A stretch of DNA of 64,000 nucleotides from Pseudooceanicola aestuarii. GTDB taxonomy: Bacteria; Pseudomonadota; Alphaproteobacteria; Rhodobacterales; Rhodobacteraceae. Shown piece by piece: positions 44,336-53,919 of the stretch. The stretch spans positions 620,001 through 684,000 of the forward strand of contig NZ_JAAFZC010000001.1 of the NCBI RefSeq assembly GCF_010614805.1. The letters are read 5' to 3'. The notes beneath the pieces are model-generated. The model did not search any database, was not told the origin of the DNA, and saw only the letters and a program-made list of their open reading frames with translations. Numbering within the stretch: the stretch's first letter is position 1; every line of letters begins with the position of its first letter. A program made the translations under genes and the position numbers.

Positions 44336-45235
44336 ATGTTCCTGCCCTACGCCCGCCTGATCCTCTTGCTGCTCGTTGCCGCCTGCACCGCCTTGCCGCC
44401 CCCGCAAGAGGCGGCCAGCTTTCCCATGCTGGACGACGGCAAAGTCCATCAGGGCGTGCAGAAGGCCATCGTGGTGATCCCCGGTGCTCTGGCCTCCGTC
44501 GGGATTTTCCGTCCTGTGCTGAATTGGCAGGAACCCGACAGCGCCGTCATCGCCTATCGCTATCCCGGCATGGACGGGCTGGAACTGGACCACCGCGTCG
44601 ACATCGAACTGGCCGGCCAGCTGATCGCCGACACGTTGAACCGGATCGACGCGCAGGAGGTCTACATGATCGGCTATTCCACCGGCGGCCCCGTCGCGCT
44701 GGAAGCGGCCAAGCACCTGAAGACCCGCGATATCTCCATCGCCATGCTCTCTTCGGCCTCCGACAGCCCGGCGGCGATCGTCGCTTCACTCAAGGGGTTC
44801 CGCGACGTGGTGACGGCCCTGCTGCGGGCCGATGGCAAGTCGATGGCCGACGCCTGGGCAGAGAATTACCGTACCCTGCTGTACGGTCGCGACCATTACG
44901 CCAACCGTGAACAGGCCGCCCGCAGCGCCCAGTTGGCAAAGACCTCACGCCCGCGCCTGACCACCCCGGCGCAAAAGCTGACGATGGCCCATACTGCGGA
45001 TCTGCTGTACTGGCGCCTGCAACACCCCGAACAGCTGTCCGACGTGCGCATCGGTTTTTTCCACGGCGGGGCCGATTCCGTGTTCTCCGTCGACCGGACA
45101 CGCCGGTTCGCGGGCAAGGTCGCGGCCGAGAAATTCTATATCTACGACGGTCAGGGCCACCTGTTGTTCATCACTTCGAACCGGTTGTGGGACGATATCC
45201 GCCGGTTCTTCTTTGACGGGAAGCCCGCCGGATGA
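44336..45235 (+). CDS. Alpha/beta-hydrolase lipoprotein
   Basis: The 299-residue protein has a lipoprotein signal ending LLLLVAACTAL, lipidated on the Cys near residue 17. A hydrolase domain follows with VVIPGALASVG as oxyanion region, nucleophile elbow MIGYSTGGPVAL and terminal GQGHLLFI as catalytic His region. It faces the periplasm. Its stop overlaps the start of the next flavoprotein gene by ATGA, so the two are co-transcribed. The substrate is unknown. A lipid or envelope ester is plausible because the partner is a geranylgeranyl-reductase-like enzyme. Confidence 0.82.
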   Translation: MFLPYARLILLLLVAACTALPPPQEAASFPMLDDGKVHQGVQKAIVVIPGALASVGIFRPVLNWQEPDSAVIAYRYPGMDGLELDHRVDIELAGQLIADTLNRIDAQEVYMIGYSTGGPVALEAAKHLKTRDISIAMLSSASDSPAAIVASLKGFRDVVTALLRADGKSMADAWAENYRTLLYGRDHYANREQAARSAQLAKTSRPRLTTPAQKLTMAHTADLLYWRLQHPEQLSDVRIGFFHGGADSVFSVDRTRRFAGKVAAEKFYIYDGQGHLLFITSNRLWDDIRRFFFDGKPAG

Positions 45236-46407
45236 AGGATGCCTTTGACGTGATCGTGCTGGGCGCCGGCCCGGCGGGGGCGGCTGCCGCGATCACGGTC
45301 GCGCGGGCCGGGTTGCGGGTGGCGCTGGTGGATCGGTACCGGTTCCCGCGCGAGAAACTGTGCGGCGGCGGCTTTACCGGGCGCAGCCTGCGGTATTACC
45401 GCCGCATCTTCGGCGCCGCTCCGCCCCGTGCCATTCTGGAGACAAAGACCGACGTCCGCTTTGCCGCGCATGGCCAGGACCTGGGGTTGATCCGGGACAT
45501 CCCGCCGATGCACCTGACCATGCGCCGCGAGCTGGACCGGCACATGGTCGCCCTGGCGCTGGAGGCCGGGGCCACCGATCTTACCGGTCAACCCATCGCC
45601 GCGATCGACACGGAGGCCCCGGCCCTCACGCTGAAATCCGGGCGCAGTCTGACCGCCGCCCTGCTGATCGGGGCCGATGGCGCCAACAGCCAGGTGGCGC
45701 GGGCCCTGTTCGGGGAGAGTTTCAACCGCGCCCGGATCGGGTTCGGGCTGGAGGTCGAGGCCCCGCCAAAGGGCGACAATACCGCCGCGCCGCTGCGCAT
45801 TGATTTCGGCGCCGCCGAATGGGGCTATGGCTGGCATTTCCCCAAACGTGGAAGTTCCACCATCGGGGTGGGCGGTGTGCTGGCGCGCAATGCGGACATG
45901 AAATCCGCCATGGGCGACTACCTGGCGCTGCTGGGCCATGACCCGGCGATGGCCAGCAAGGGTCAGTTCCTGCCCTTCGGCGATTTCCGCCGGGTGCCGG
46001 GGCGCGGCAAGGTGTTGCTGGCCGGGGATGCGGCCGGGCTGGTCGATCCGATCACCGGTGAGGGCATCGCCTTTGCCATGCGCTCGGGCCAGTTGGCGGC
46101 ACGCTCCGCCGTGGCCGCCATCGCCGCGCGCGCACCGGACAGCGCCTTGCCGCGCTACCGTGCGGAATTGCGCCCGATCCATCGGTCGTTGCGACAAGCA
46201 CGGGCGATCCGGGTGCTGATCTTCTCCCGACCGCTGCGCGGCGCCTTCGTGCGGGCATTCCGGGGGTCGGGGACGCTGCGCCATCTCTACTTCCGCCTGC
46301 TGGCCGGCGAGATCGAGTATCCGGAAATGACCCGCGCCACCCTGCGGCGCCTGCCCGTCTTTGCCTGGAAGGCCCTGCGTGGCGGCCAGCGCCGCGCCGA
46401 CGGCTAG
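45232..46407 (+). CDS. Geranylgeranyl-reductase-family FAD-dependent oxidoreductase
   Basis: The 391-residue flavoprotein has dinucleotide-binding VIVLGAGPAGAAAAITVA at residues 8-25, the family motif YRFPREKLCGGGFTGRSL near 42 and LAGDAAGLVDPITGEGIAFA near 265. The YRFPREKLCGGG/GEGI combination is that of geranylgeranyl reductases, which saturate isoprenoid chains. Close relatives act on other lipids or as halogenase-like monooxygenases. It is not next to bacteriochlorophyll genes here, so it is probably not BchP. It is coupled by ATGA to the lipoprotein hydrolase. Confidence 0.85.
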   Translation: MKDAFDVIVLGAGPAGAAAAITVARAGLRVALVDRYRFPREKLCGGGFTGRSLRYYRRIFGAAPPRAILETKTDVRFAAHGQDLGLIRDIPPMHLTMRRELDRHMVALALEAGATDLTGQPIAAIDTEAPALTLKSGRSLTAALLIGADGANSQVARALFGESFNRARIGFGLEVEAPPKGDNTAAPLRIDFGAAEWGYGWHFPKRGSSTIGVGGVLARNADMKSAMGDYLALLGHDPAMASKGQFLPFGDFRRVPGRGKVLLAGDAAGLVDPITGEGIAFAMRSGQLAARSAVAAIAARAPDSALPRYRAELRPIHRSLRQARAIRVLIFSRPLRGAFVRAFRGSGTLRHLYFRLLAGEIEYPEMTRATLRRLPVFAWKALRGGQRRADG

Positions 46408-46431
46408 GACCGGGCGAGGCCGCTGTCACCC

Positions 46432-47166
46432 TCAGCCTGCCGGATCCGCCTCCGCCCGAAGGATCAGGGCCTCGACCTCGGGGCCCAGGGCCTTGACGAT
46501 GCGGGTGACGCCCTGCGCGTTGGGGTGGATGCCGTCGTCCTGCATCAGGCCACGCAGCGCCGTCGGGTCCGAGGGATCGCCCAGCCCGGCAAAGATGCTG
46601 GGCACCAGCAAGGTGTCATGTTTCGCGGCCAGTTCGGGAAAGATCGCCTCGAACTCCGCCTTGTAGACCGCGCCGAAATTGCCTGCGGCGGGCAGGCCCA
46701 CCAGCATCATCGGAAGATCGCGCCCCGCCCCGGCCTTCAGGATGCCGTCCAGGTTGGCGCGGGTCTGCGCCGGGTCCAGCCCGCGCAGCACGTCATTGCC
46801 GCCCAGAGCCACGATCATCGCGTCCACATCATCGGACAGCGACCATTCCACCCGTGCCAGCCCACCGGCCGTGGTGTCACCCGAAACGCCTCCATTGATG
46901 ATCCGCACGTCGTGGCCGCGCGCCTCCAGCCAGGCTTGCAACTGCGGCACCAGCCCGTCCTCGGGCGCCAGGCCATAGCCCTGGGTCAGGCTGTCGCCCA
47001 GTGCCAGGATCCGCGTCCGGGCCGCATCGCCTGCCGTATTCCGGGCCGTGTCCTGGGCCGTGTCCTGGGCCGTGACCGGCGCCGCCGCCAGCAGCGCCAC
47101 CCCTGCCAGCGGGCCAAGAATGCCGGACCGTGCCTTGCGGGCAATCGCTCGGCCCCCATATGACAC
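46432..47166 (-). CDS. tesA: Arylesterase/lysophospholipase L1-like SGNH hydrolase (TesA type)
   Basis: Exported GDSL-type hydrolase with block I ILALGDSLTQGYGLAPEDGL, block III GGNDVLRG and block V DDGIHPNAQG, so Ser, Asp and His are present. A signal-like helix (ILGPLAGVALLAAAPVTA) precedes a 12-bp-repeat-encoded linker. I place the start at the GTG at 47166. An ATG at 47196 is also in frame and would share its CATG with the start of the divergent ABC gene. It is divergent from a LolD/FtsX-like pair, the conserved tesA-ybbA-ybbP arrangement. Confidence 0.85.
   Translation of the reverse strand: MSYGGRAIARKARSGILGPLAGVALLAAAPVTAQDTAQDTARNTAGDAARTRILALGDSLTQGYGLAPEDGLVPQLQAWLEARGHDVRIINGGVSGDTTAGGLARVEWSLSDDVDAMIVALGGNDVLRGLDPAQTRANLDGILKAGAGRDLPMMLVGLPAAGNFGAVYKAEFEAIFPELAAKHDTLLVPSIFAGLGDPSDPTALRGLMQDDGIHPNAQGVTRIVKALGPEVEALILRAEADPAG
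47043..47078. repeat. 12-bp tandem repeat inside tesA
   Basis: Three near-identical units GGGCCGTGTCCT (47043-47054, 47055-47066, and GGGCCGTGACCG at 47067-47078) encode, on the minus strand, a TAQDTAQDTARNTA linker just after the signal peptide. As the repeat is a multiple of three, copy-number change would keep frame and only alter linker length. Confidence 0.85.
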
Positions 47167-47194
47167 CCTGGACCAGACCCCGGAAAAGGCCGCC

Positions 47195-47905
47195 ATGACG
47201 CACAATGTACTCTCTCTCAGCGGGGCCCGGCTGGCCCTTGATGGCAATGCGGGCCGGGTGGAGATCCTCCACGGGATCGACCTTGATGTCGCAAAGGGCG
47301 AAACTCTCGGGCTGGTGGGGCCAAGCGGATCGGGCAAATCGTCTCTCCTCATGCTCATGGGTGGGCTGGAACGTGCCACGGGCGGACAGATCATTGCACT
47401 GGGGCAGGATCTGACCGCGATGTCCGAGGATGCGCTGGCCCGGTTTCGCAGGGAACATATGGGGGTGGTCTTCCAATCCTTCCACCTGATTCCCACGATG
47501 ACCGCGCTGGAAAATGTCGCCACGCCGCTGGAACTGGCCGGCCATCGCGACGCCTTCGACCGCGCCGCGGCCGAGCTGGAGGCGGTGGGCCTGTCGCATC
47601 GCGCCGATCATTACCCCTCGCAGATGTCGGGCGGCGAACAGCAGCGCGTCGCCCTGGCCCGCGCCTGTGCGCCCCGCCCCGAGATCCTGTTGGCGGACGA
47701 GCCGACCGGCAACCTGGACGGCAGCAACGGCGCGGCGATCATCGACTTGCTGTTCGGTCTGCGCGACCGCCACGGCGCCACGCTGATCCTGGTCACCCAT
47801 GCCGATGACCTGGCCACGCGCTGCGACCGGGTGGTGCACCTGCGCGACGGCCATGTCGCCCCGCAGGATCGGGCGGAGGCCACGCCCCGGGAGGCCGCGA
47901 CATGA
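47195..47905 (+). CDS. ABC transporter ATP-binding protein (LolD/YbbA-like)
   Basis: ATPase of 236 residues with Walker A GPSGSGKSS near residue 42, signature MSGGEQQRVALARA near 146 and Walker B ILLADEPTGNLDG near 166, then VTHADDLATRCDRVV. This is the LolD/MacB/YbbA type that pairs with FtsX-like permeases for export or envelope lipoprotein handling. The start at 47195 is next to the divergent tesA start. The stop overlaps the permease by ATGA. Confidence 0.9.
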   Translation: MTHNVLSLSGARLALDGNAGRVEILHGIDLDVAKGETLGLVGPSGSGKSSLLMLMGGLERATGGQIIALGQDLTAMSEDALARFRREHMGVVFQSFHLIPTMTALENVATPLELAGHRDAFDRAAAELEAVGLSHRADHYPSQMSGGEQQRVALARACAPRPEILLADEPTGNLDGSNGAAIIDLLFGLRDRHGATLILVTHADDLATRCDRVVHLRDGHVAPQDRAEATPREAAT

Positions 47906-50430
47906 GCCTGCGCCGCGACGCGGCCATCGCCGCCCGGCTGGCCGCACGGGAATTGCGCGGCGGGCTGTCAGGGTTCCGCATCCTGGTCGCCTGCCTGGCC
48001 CTGGGCGTGGCCGCCATCGCCGGCGTGGGCAGTGTGCGCAGCGCCATCGACGCGGGCCTGGCCGCCGAGGGCGCGGCCCTGCTGGGCGGCGATGCGGAGA
48101 TCGAGCTGACATACCGCTTCGCCACCGAGGACGAACGCGCCTGGATGGAGGATCGTGCCGAGGCGGTGTCCGAGATCGCCGATTTCCGCTCCATGGCGGT
48201 TGTCGGCGAGGATCGCGCCCTGACCCAGGTGAAGGCCGTCGATGACGCCTATCCGCTGGTCGGCGACGTCGTGCTGGACCCGGCGCAACCGCTGGCCACG
48301 GCGCTGGCGTCGCGCGACGGCGTGGCGGGCGCGGTCATGGACCCGGTGCTGATCGCCCGGCTGGGGCTGGACATCGGAGACCGGTTCGAGCTGGGCGGCC
48401 ATCCCCTGCGCCTGACCGCCGCGCTGAAGCGGGAGCCGGACAGCGCCGCCGCGGGTTTCTCCCTCGGGCCGCGCACATTGGTGGCACGGGCGGGGCTGGA
48501 CGGGTCCGGCCTGCTGGCGGCCGGAACGCTTTTTGACACGAATTACCGCCTGCTCTTGCCCCCCGCCGCCGATCTGCCCGCGCTGGAAGCCGCCGCGCGC
48601 GACCGTTTCGCGGAAAGCGGCATCCGCTGGCGCGACAGCCGCAACGGCGCGCCGGGCATCGCCAGTTTCGTCGAACGGCTGAGCGCGTTTCTGATCCTGG
48701 TCGGCCTGTCGGGTCTGGCGGTTGGCGGTGTCGGCGTGTCGGCGGCGGTGCGCGCCTACCTGGCGGCCAAGACCTCGGTGATCGCCACGCTGCGCACCCT
48801 GGGCGCGGAGCGGCGGGTTATCTTCCTGACCTATTTCCTGCAGATCGGCGCGCTGGCCCTGCTGGGCATCGCCATCGGTCTGCTGCTGGGCGCTGCGGTG
48901 CCACTGCTGCTGGCCCCGGTGATCACCGCGCAGCTGCCGATCCCGGCGGTCTTCGGCCTGTATCCCGCACCGCTGGCCGAAGCGGCGATCTATGGCGCGC
49001 TGACCGCGCTGATCTTCACCTTGTGGCCGCTGTCGCGCACCGACGAGATCCGCGCCGCCACCCTGTTCCGCGATGCAGGCGCCGCCGGGCCGCTGCTGCC
49101 GGCGCGGCGCTACCTGGTGGTCACGGCAGCGCTGCTGGCGCTGTTGCTGGCGGTGGCCGTGGGGTTCAGCGGCTCTGCCGCGCTGACGCTGTGGACAGCG
49201 GGCGGTATCGGCTTTGCGCTGATCCTGCTGGCGGCGGCGGGGGTGGGCATCCGACGCCTGACCGGTCGCCTGGCCCGGCGCGCACGCGGGATGCCGCCAT
49301 TGCGGTGGGCCGTGGCCGCCATCGCCGGGCCGCGCAGCGAGGCGCTGCCGGTGGTTCTGTCGCTGGGGCTGGGGCTGTCGGTGCTGGCCGCCGTCGGCCA
49401 GATCGACGGCAATCTGCGCGCCGCCATCACCCGCGACCTGCCGGACCGGGCACCGGCGTTCTTCGTGGTCGATATCCAGAAGGACCAGATGCCCGCATTT
49501 CTTGACCGGGTGGAAGGTGACCCGGCTGTCGATCGGGTGGACCGGGCTCCGATGCTGCGCGGCGTGATCACGCAGATCAACGGCCAACCCGCCCGCGAGG
49601 TGGCGGGCGATCATTGGGTGCTGCGCGGCGATCGCGGCGCCAGCTATGCCGATGCCGTGCCGGAGAACACCACCGTGACGGCGGGGGAATGGTGGCCCGA
49701 AGGGTACACCGGCGCCCCGCAGATCAGTTTCGCCGCCGAGGAAGGCGCCGAGATGGGCCTGTCCCTGGGCGACGAGATCACGATGAACATCCTGGGACGG
49801 GACATCACCGCCACCCTGACCAGCTTTCGCGAGGTCGATTTCTCTGGCGCGGGGATGGGGTTCGTCACGGTGATGAATGCCGCTGCCCTGGAGGGGGCGC
49901 CGCATACGTTCATCGCCTCCATCTATGCCGATCCGGAGGCCGAGGCCGATCTGCTGCGCGACCTGGGCCGGGCCTTTCCCAACATCACGCTGATCCGGGT
50001 GGGCGATGCCATCGGGCGGGTCAGCGAATTGCTGACCGGGATCGCCGCGGCGACCTCCTATGGCGCGGCGGCGACGCTGCTGACCGGGTTCCTGGTGCTG
50101 ATCGGCGCCGCCCTGTCCGGGGAGCGGGACCGGATGTACGAGGCCGCCGTGCTGAAGACCCTGGGCGCCACGCGCGGGCGCATCCTGTCCAGCCTTGCCC
50201 TGCGCGCGGCCCTGCTGGGCGCGGCGGCTGGTGTGGTCGCCATCGGGGCGGGCATCGCGGGCGGCTGGGCCGTGATGCATTTCGTCATGGAGACGAAATT
50301 CGAGGTGATCTGGCCGAATGCGCTGGCCGTGGTGCTGGGCGGGCTGGCCGCCAACCTCGCCGCCGGTCTGCTGTTCGCCTGGCGGCCCCTGGCGGCCCGT
50401 CCCGCGCGGGTGCTGCGCAGCGCGGATTGA
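47902..50430 (+). CDS. FtsX-family ABC permease (YbbP-like)
   Basis: A large exporter-type permease of 842 residues with an N-terminal helix (GFRILVACLALGVAAIAGVG) and a long periplasmic segment. Two FtsX domains each have three to four helices, about residues 255-400 and 715-835. Additional central helices lie near 405-450. The double-FtsX architecture, length and the adjacent ATPase and divergent tesA match YbbAP. The biological substrate of YbbAP is not settled and may be a hydrophobic or lipid-like compound. It is followed by a strong terminator hairpin. Confidence 0.9.
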   Translation: MSLRRDAAIAARLAARELRGGLSGFRILVACLALGVAAIAGVGSVRSAIDAGLAAEGAALLGGDAEIELTYRFATEDERAWMEDRAEAVSEIADFRSMAVVGEDRALTQVKAVDDAYPLVGDVVLDPAQPLATALASRDGVAGAVMDPVLIARLGLDIGDRFELGGHPLRLTAALKREPDSAAAGFSLGPRTLVARAGLDGSGLLAAGTLFDTNYRLLLPPAADLPALEAAARDRFAESGIRWRDSRNGAPGIASFVERLSAFLILVGLSGLAVGGVGVSAAVRAYLAAKTSVIATLRTLGAERRVIFLTYFLQIGALALLGIAIGLLLGAAVPLLLAPVITAQLPIPAVFGLYPAPLAEAAIYGALTALIFTLWPLSRTDEIRAATLFRDAGAAGPLLPARRYLVVTAALLALLLAVAVGFSGSAALTLWTAGGIGFALILLAAAGVGIRRLTGRLARRARGMPPLRWAVAAIAGPRSEALPVVLSLGLGLSVLAAVGQIDGNLRAAITRDLPDRAPAFFVVDIQKDQMPAFLDRVEGDPAVDRVDRAPMLRGVITQINGQPAREVAGDHWVLRGDRGASYADAVPENTTVTAGEWWPEGYTGAPQISFAAEEGAEMGLSLGDEITMNILGRDITATLTSFREVDFSGAGMGFVTVMNAAALEGAPHTFIASIYADPEAEADLLRDLGRAFPNITLIRVGDAIGRVSELLTGIAAATSYGAAATLLTGFLVLIGAALSGERDRMYEAAVLKTLGATRGRILSSLALRAALLGAAAGVVAIGAGIAGGWAVMHFVMETKFEVIWPNALAVVLGGLAANLAAGLLFAWRPLAARPARVLRSAD

Positions 50431-50526
50431 ACAGGACCAGCGACAGCCCGGCACCGGTGCGGGGCCTGATCTGCGCGGGATCGGAACCGGGTCTGCGGTC
50501 TGCGGCCACCGCGGTCTGACCCGAAG

Positions 50527-50549
50527 AGAGGGGGACGCTGTCCCCCTCT
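50527..50549. terminator. Bidirectional terminator between ybbP-like gene and gcvP
   Basis: AGAGGGGGAC (50527-50536) pairs perfectly with GTCCCCCTCT (50540-50549) around a three-base loop. A short T/A run lies at each end. It stands between two convergent genes, so it can stop transcription from both sides. Confidence 0.8.
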
Positions 50550-50609
50550 TGAGCTGCGCTCAATTCACCCCTTGCGGTATTTCGGCCCGAAGGGGGCGGG
50601 CGGCGCGCC

Positions 50610-53453
50610 TTATTCCGCCGCCTCCGCGTAATCGGACATCGGCGGGCAGGTGCAGGTCAGGTTGCGATCCCCCCAGGCGTTGTCCACGCGGTTGACCGGC
50701 GGCCAGTACTTGTCCACCCGGAAGGCCCCGGGGGGGAAGCAGCCCTGTTCGCGGGCATAGGCGCGGTCCCAGTCGCCCACCAGATCTTCCACCGTGTGGG
50801 GCGCGTGTTTCAGGGGCGAGGCATCGGCCGCGATGGTTCCGGCCTCGATCTCCGCGATTTCGGCCCGGATGGCGAGCATCGCGTCGCAGAAGCGGTCCAG
50901 CTCGGCCTTGGTTTCGCTTTCCGTGGGTTCGACCATCAACGTGCCGGCGATGGGCCAGGACATGGTGGGCGCGTGGAAGCCGCAATCCACCAGCCGTTTG
51001 GCGATGTCGTCCACCGTCACCCCGACCTCGGCGAAGGGACGGGTGTCGAGGATGCATTCATGCGCCACGCGCCCCGTCGGCCCCTTGTAGAGCACGTCAT
51101 AGGCGCCCTTGAGCCGGGCGGCGATGTAATTGCCGTTCAGGATCGCCAGGCGGGTGGCCTGGGTCAGCCCCTCGCCGCCCATCAGCAGGCAATAGGCCCA
51201 GGAGATCGGCAGGATGGAGGGGGAGCCGAAAGGCGCCGCCGACACCGCGCCAGTGCCGCCGCGGGCGACGTGGCCGGGCAGATGCGGCACCAGATGCGCC
51301 TTGACCCCGATGGGGCCCATGCCGGGACCGCCCCCGCCATGGGGGATGCAGAAGGTCTTGTGCAGGTTCAGGTGGCTGACGTCGCCGCCCAGATCGCCGG
51401 GGCGCGACAGGCCCACCATGGCATTCAGGTTGGCGCCGTCGATATAGACCTGCCCGCCATTGGCATGGGTGATCTCGCAAACCTGTTTCACCGTCTCCTC
51501 GAAGACACCATGGGTCGAGGGATAGGTGATCATGCAGGCGGCCAGCGCATCGGCGTGGGCCTCGGCCTTGGCGCGGAAATCGTCAAGGTCGATATCGCCG
51601 TTGTTCATCGACTTCACCGGCACCACCTTCCAGCCGACCATCTGGGCCGAGGCCGGGTTGGTCCCGTGGGCGGAGGTGGGGATGAGGCAGACGTTGCGCC
51701 CGCCCTCGCCGCGCGCGGCGTGATAGCGACCGATGGTCAGCAGCCCGGCATATTCCCCCTGCGCGCCGGAATTGGGCTGCATGGAGAAATCGTCATAGCC
51801 GGTGATGTCGCACAGCTTGGCCGACAGGTCGCCCAGCAGCTGAGCATAGCCCTGGGCCTGATCCTCGGGGGCGAAGGGGTGCAGGGCGGAGAATTCGGGC
51901 CAGGAGATCGCCTCCATCTCCACGGCGGCGTTCAGCTTCATCGTGCAGGAACCCAGCGGGATCATCGCCCGGTCCAGCGCCAGATCGCGATCCGCCAGAC
52001 GGCGCATGTAACGCATCATCTCCGTCTCGGCGCGGTTCATATGGAAGATGTCGTGATCCATGTAGCTGGAGTGGCGCAGCAGCGCCTCCGGCAGGTCATG
52101 ACGGTCCAGGGCACCCACCGCGCGGTCGGTGATGCCGAAGGCGCGCCAGATGCCGGCGATGACCTCGGGCGTGGTGCATTCGTCCAGCGCGATGCCGATG
52201 CGGGTCTCTCCGACCTGGCGCAGGTTGATCCCCTCTTCGCGGGCGGATTTCAGGATCGCGGCCTGGAACGGCCCGACCTCCACCGTGACGGTATCGAAGA
52301 CCTTCTTCGGGAAGACATCGAACCCCGCCTCGCGCAACCCCTCGGCCATGGTGACGGTGCGGGCGTGGATGCGTTGCGCGATGGCTTTCAGCCCCTTGGG
52401 CCCGTGGAAGACGGCATACATCGAGGCCATCACCGCCAGCAGCGCCTGCGCGGTGCAGACGTTCGACGTGGCCTTTTCCCGGCGGATGTGCTGTTCACGG
52501 GTTTGCAGGGCCAGCCGATAGGCGCGGTTGCCGCGCGCGTCGATCGACACGCCGACGATCCGCCCCGGCATCGACCGTTTCAGCGCGTCGCGGCAGGCCA
52601 TGTAGGCGGCATGGGGCCCGCCATAGCCCAGCGGCACGCCGAACCGCTGGGTGGAGCCGACGGCGATGTCGGCCCCCATCGCGCCCGGCTCCTTCAGCAG
52701 GCACAGCGCCATGGGATCTGCGATCACGATGCCCAGGGCGCGGGCACCATGCAGCGCCTCCATCTGGGGGGCGAAATCACGGAGGACGCCGTTGGTTCCA
52801 GGATATTGGAAGATCGCGCCGAACACCTTCTCGGCCTCCAGCTCGGAGGGGCGGCCGACGATGATCTCGATTCCCAGCGGCTCTGCCCGGGTGCGGATCA
52901 CGTCGATGTTCTGCGGATGGCAGGCCTCGTCCACGAAGAAGGCGCGCGCCTTGGACTTCGAGGCGCGCTCCGCCATGGTCATCGCCTCGGCGGCGGCCGT
53001 CGCCTCGTCCAGAAGGGAGGCATTGGCGATGTCCAACCCGGTCAGATCGGTGATCATCGTCTGGTAGTTCAGCAACGCCTCCAGCCGGCCCTGCGAGATT
53101 TCCGGCTGATAGGGCGTGTAGGCGGTGTACCAGGCGGGGTTTTCCAGGATGTTGCGCTTGATCGCCGGGGGGGTGATCGTGTCGTGGTAACCTTGCCCGA
53201 TCAGGCTGGTCATCACCTTGTTCTTGCGGGCCACGCCGCGCAGTTTCTCCAGAAGCTCCTTCTCCGACAGGGCCGCGCCGAAATCCAGCGCGGCCTGCTG
53301 GCGGATCGCCTGCGGCACGGTGTCGTCGATCAGCGCCTCCAGACTGTCGGCACCCACGGCCTCCAGCATCTGCGCCATTTCCTCAGGCGAGGGGCCGATG
53401 TGACGACGGTTGGCGAAATCATAGGGATCGTAGGACGTGGGAGAGAAGGGCAT
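50610..53453 (-). CDS. gcvP: Glycine dehydrogenase (decarboxylating), P-protein
   Basis: PLP enzyme that decarboxylates glycine and passes the aminomethyl group to the H-protein lipoyl arm. The 947 residues are full length for the single-chain P-protein. It starts [20 protein letters not shown]. The PLP-lysine region is [20 protein letters not shown] near residue 705. The C-terminus contains [12 protein letters not shown]. It is last in the gcvT-gcvH-gcvP operon controlled by the upstream glycine riboswitch, 84 bases after gcvH. The L-protein is not in this window. Confidence 0.97.
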   Translation of the reverse strand: MPFSPTSYDPYDFANRRHIGPSPEEMAQMLEAVGADSLEALIDDTVPQAIRQQAALDFGAALSEKELLEKLRGVARKNKVMTSLIGQGYHDTITPPAIKRNILENPAWYTAYTPYQPEISQGRLEALLNYQTMITDLTGLDIANASLLDEATAAAEAMTMAERASKSKARAFFVDEACHPQNIDVIRTRAEPLGIEIIVGRPSELEAEKVFGAIFQYPGTNGVLRDFAPQMEALHGARALGIVIADPMALCLLKEPGAMGADIAVGSTQRFGVPLGYGGPHAAYMACRDALKRSMPGRIVGVSIDARGNRAYRLALQTREQHIRREKATSNVCTAQALLAVMASMYAVFHGPKGLKAIAQRIHARTVTMAEGLREAGFDVFPKKVFDTVTVEVGPFQAAILKSAREEGINLRQVGETRIGIALDECTTPEVIAGIWRAFGITDRAVGALDRHDLPEALLRHSSYMDHDIFHMNRAETEMMRYMRRLADRDLALDRAMIPLGSCTMKLNAAVEMEAISWPEFSALHPFAPEDQAQGYAQLLGDLSAKLCDITGYDDFSMQPNSGAQGEYAGLLTIGRYHAARGEGGRNVCLIPTSAHGTNPASAQMVGWKVVPVKSMNNGDIDLDDFRAKAEAHADALAACMITYPSTHGVFEETVKQVCEITHANGGQVYIDGANLNAMVGLSRPGDLGGDVSHLNLHKTFCIPHGGGGPGMGPIGVKAHLVPHLPGHVARGGTGAVSAAPFGSPSILPISWAYCLLMGGEGLTQATRLAILNGNYIAARLKGAYDVLYKGPTGRVAHECILDTRPFAEVGVTVDDIAKRLVDCGFHAPTMSWPIAGTLMVEPTESETKAELDRFCDAMLAIRAEIAEIEAGTIAADASPLKHAPHTVEDLVGDWDRAYAREQGCFPPGAFRVDKYWPPVNRVDNAWGDRNLTCTCPPMSDYAEAAE

Positions 53454-53537
53454 GACGCCTCCTTGGGCAACGCGGCTGGTCGGGAAGTTCAGGGGGCGCG
53501 GCAGCGGGAGAGGGCCGGCCGCCGCGCCGGATCGGCC

Positions 53538-53897
53538 CTAGCCGATCATCTTGTTGTACTCTGCCTCGGACATGTAATCGTCCATCTGGGACGGGTCCGA
53601 GGGCTTGATCTTGAAGAACCAGGCCTCGCCCATCGGGTCTTCGCCGACCTTGCCGGGATCATCGACCAGCGGGTCGTTGACTTCCACGATCTCCCCGTCC
53701 AGCGGCGCCAGGATGTCGGAGGCGGCCTTGACGCTTTCGATCACGACGCATTCATCGTCCTTGCTGACCTCGGTCCCGACCTCGGGCAGTTCGACAAAGA
53801 CGATATCGCCCAGCTGTTCGGCGGCGTGTTCGGTGATGCCCACGACGATCAGGTCGTCTTCGGGGCGCAGCCATTCGTGTTCTTCGGTGAATTTCAT
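53538..53897 (-). CDS. gcvH: Glycine cleavage system H-protein
   Basis: Lipoyl carrier protein of 119 residues. The lipoylated lysine is Lys57 in VVIESVKAASDILAP. The N-terminus MKFTEEHEWL is characteristic. It shuttles aminomethyl and dihydrolipoyl groups among P-, T- and L-proteins. The start at 53897 gives the normal length, and a long in-frame extension upstream would run into gcvT. It follows gcvT after 22 bases. Confidence 0.97.
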   Translation of the reverse strand: MKFTEEHEWLRPEDDLIVVGITEHAAEQLGDIVFVELPEVGTEVSKDDECVVIESVKAASDILAPLDGEIVEVNDPLVDDPGKVGEDPMGEAWFFKIKPSDPSQMDDYMSEAEYNKMIG

Positions 53898-53919
53898 CGG
53901 GATCTCTCCGGCGTTGGTG

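Noticed and set aside
47968..50454. An 828-codon open frame opposite the FtsX-like permease
   Set aside because: Very high Gln, Arg, His and Gly content and no motifs. The plus-strand gene has a full FtsX architecture and is coupled to its ATPase.
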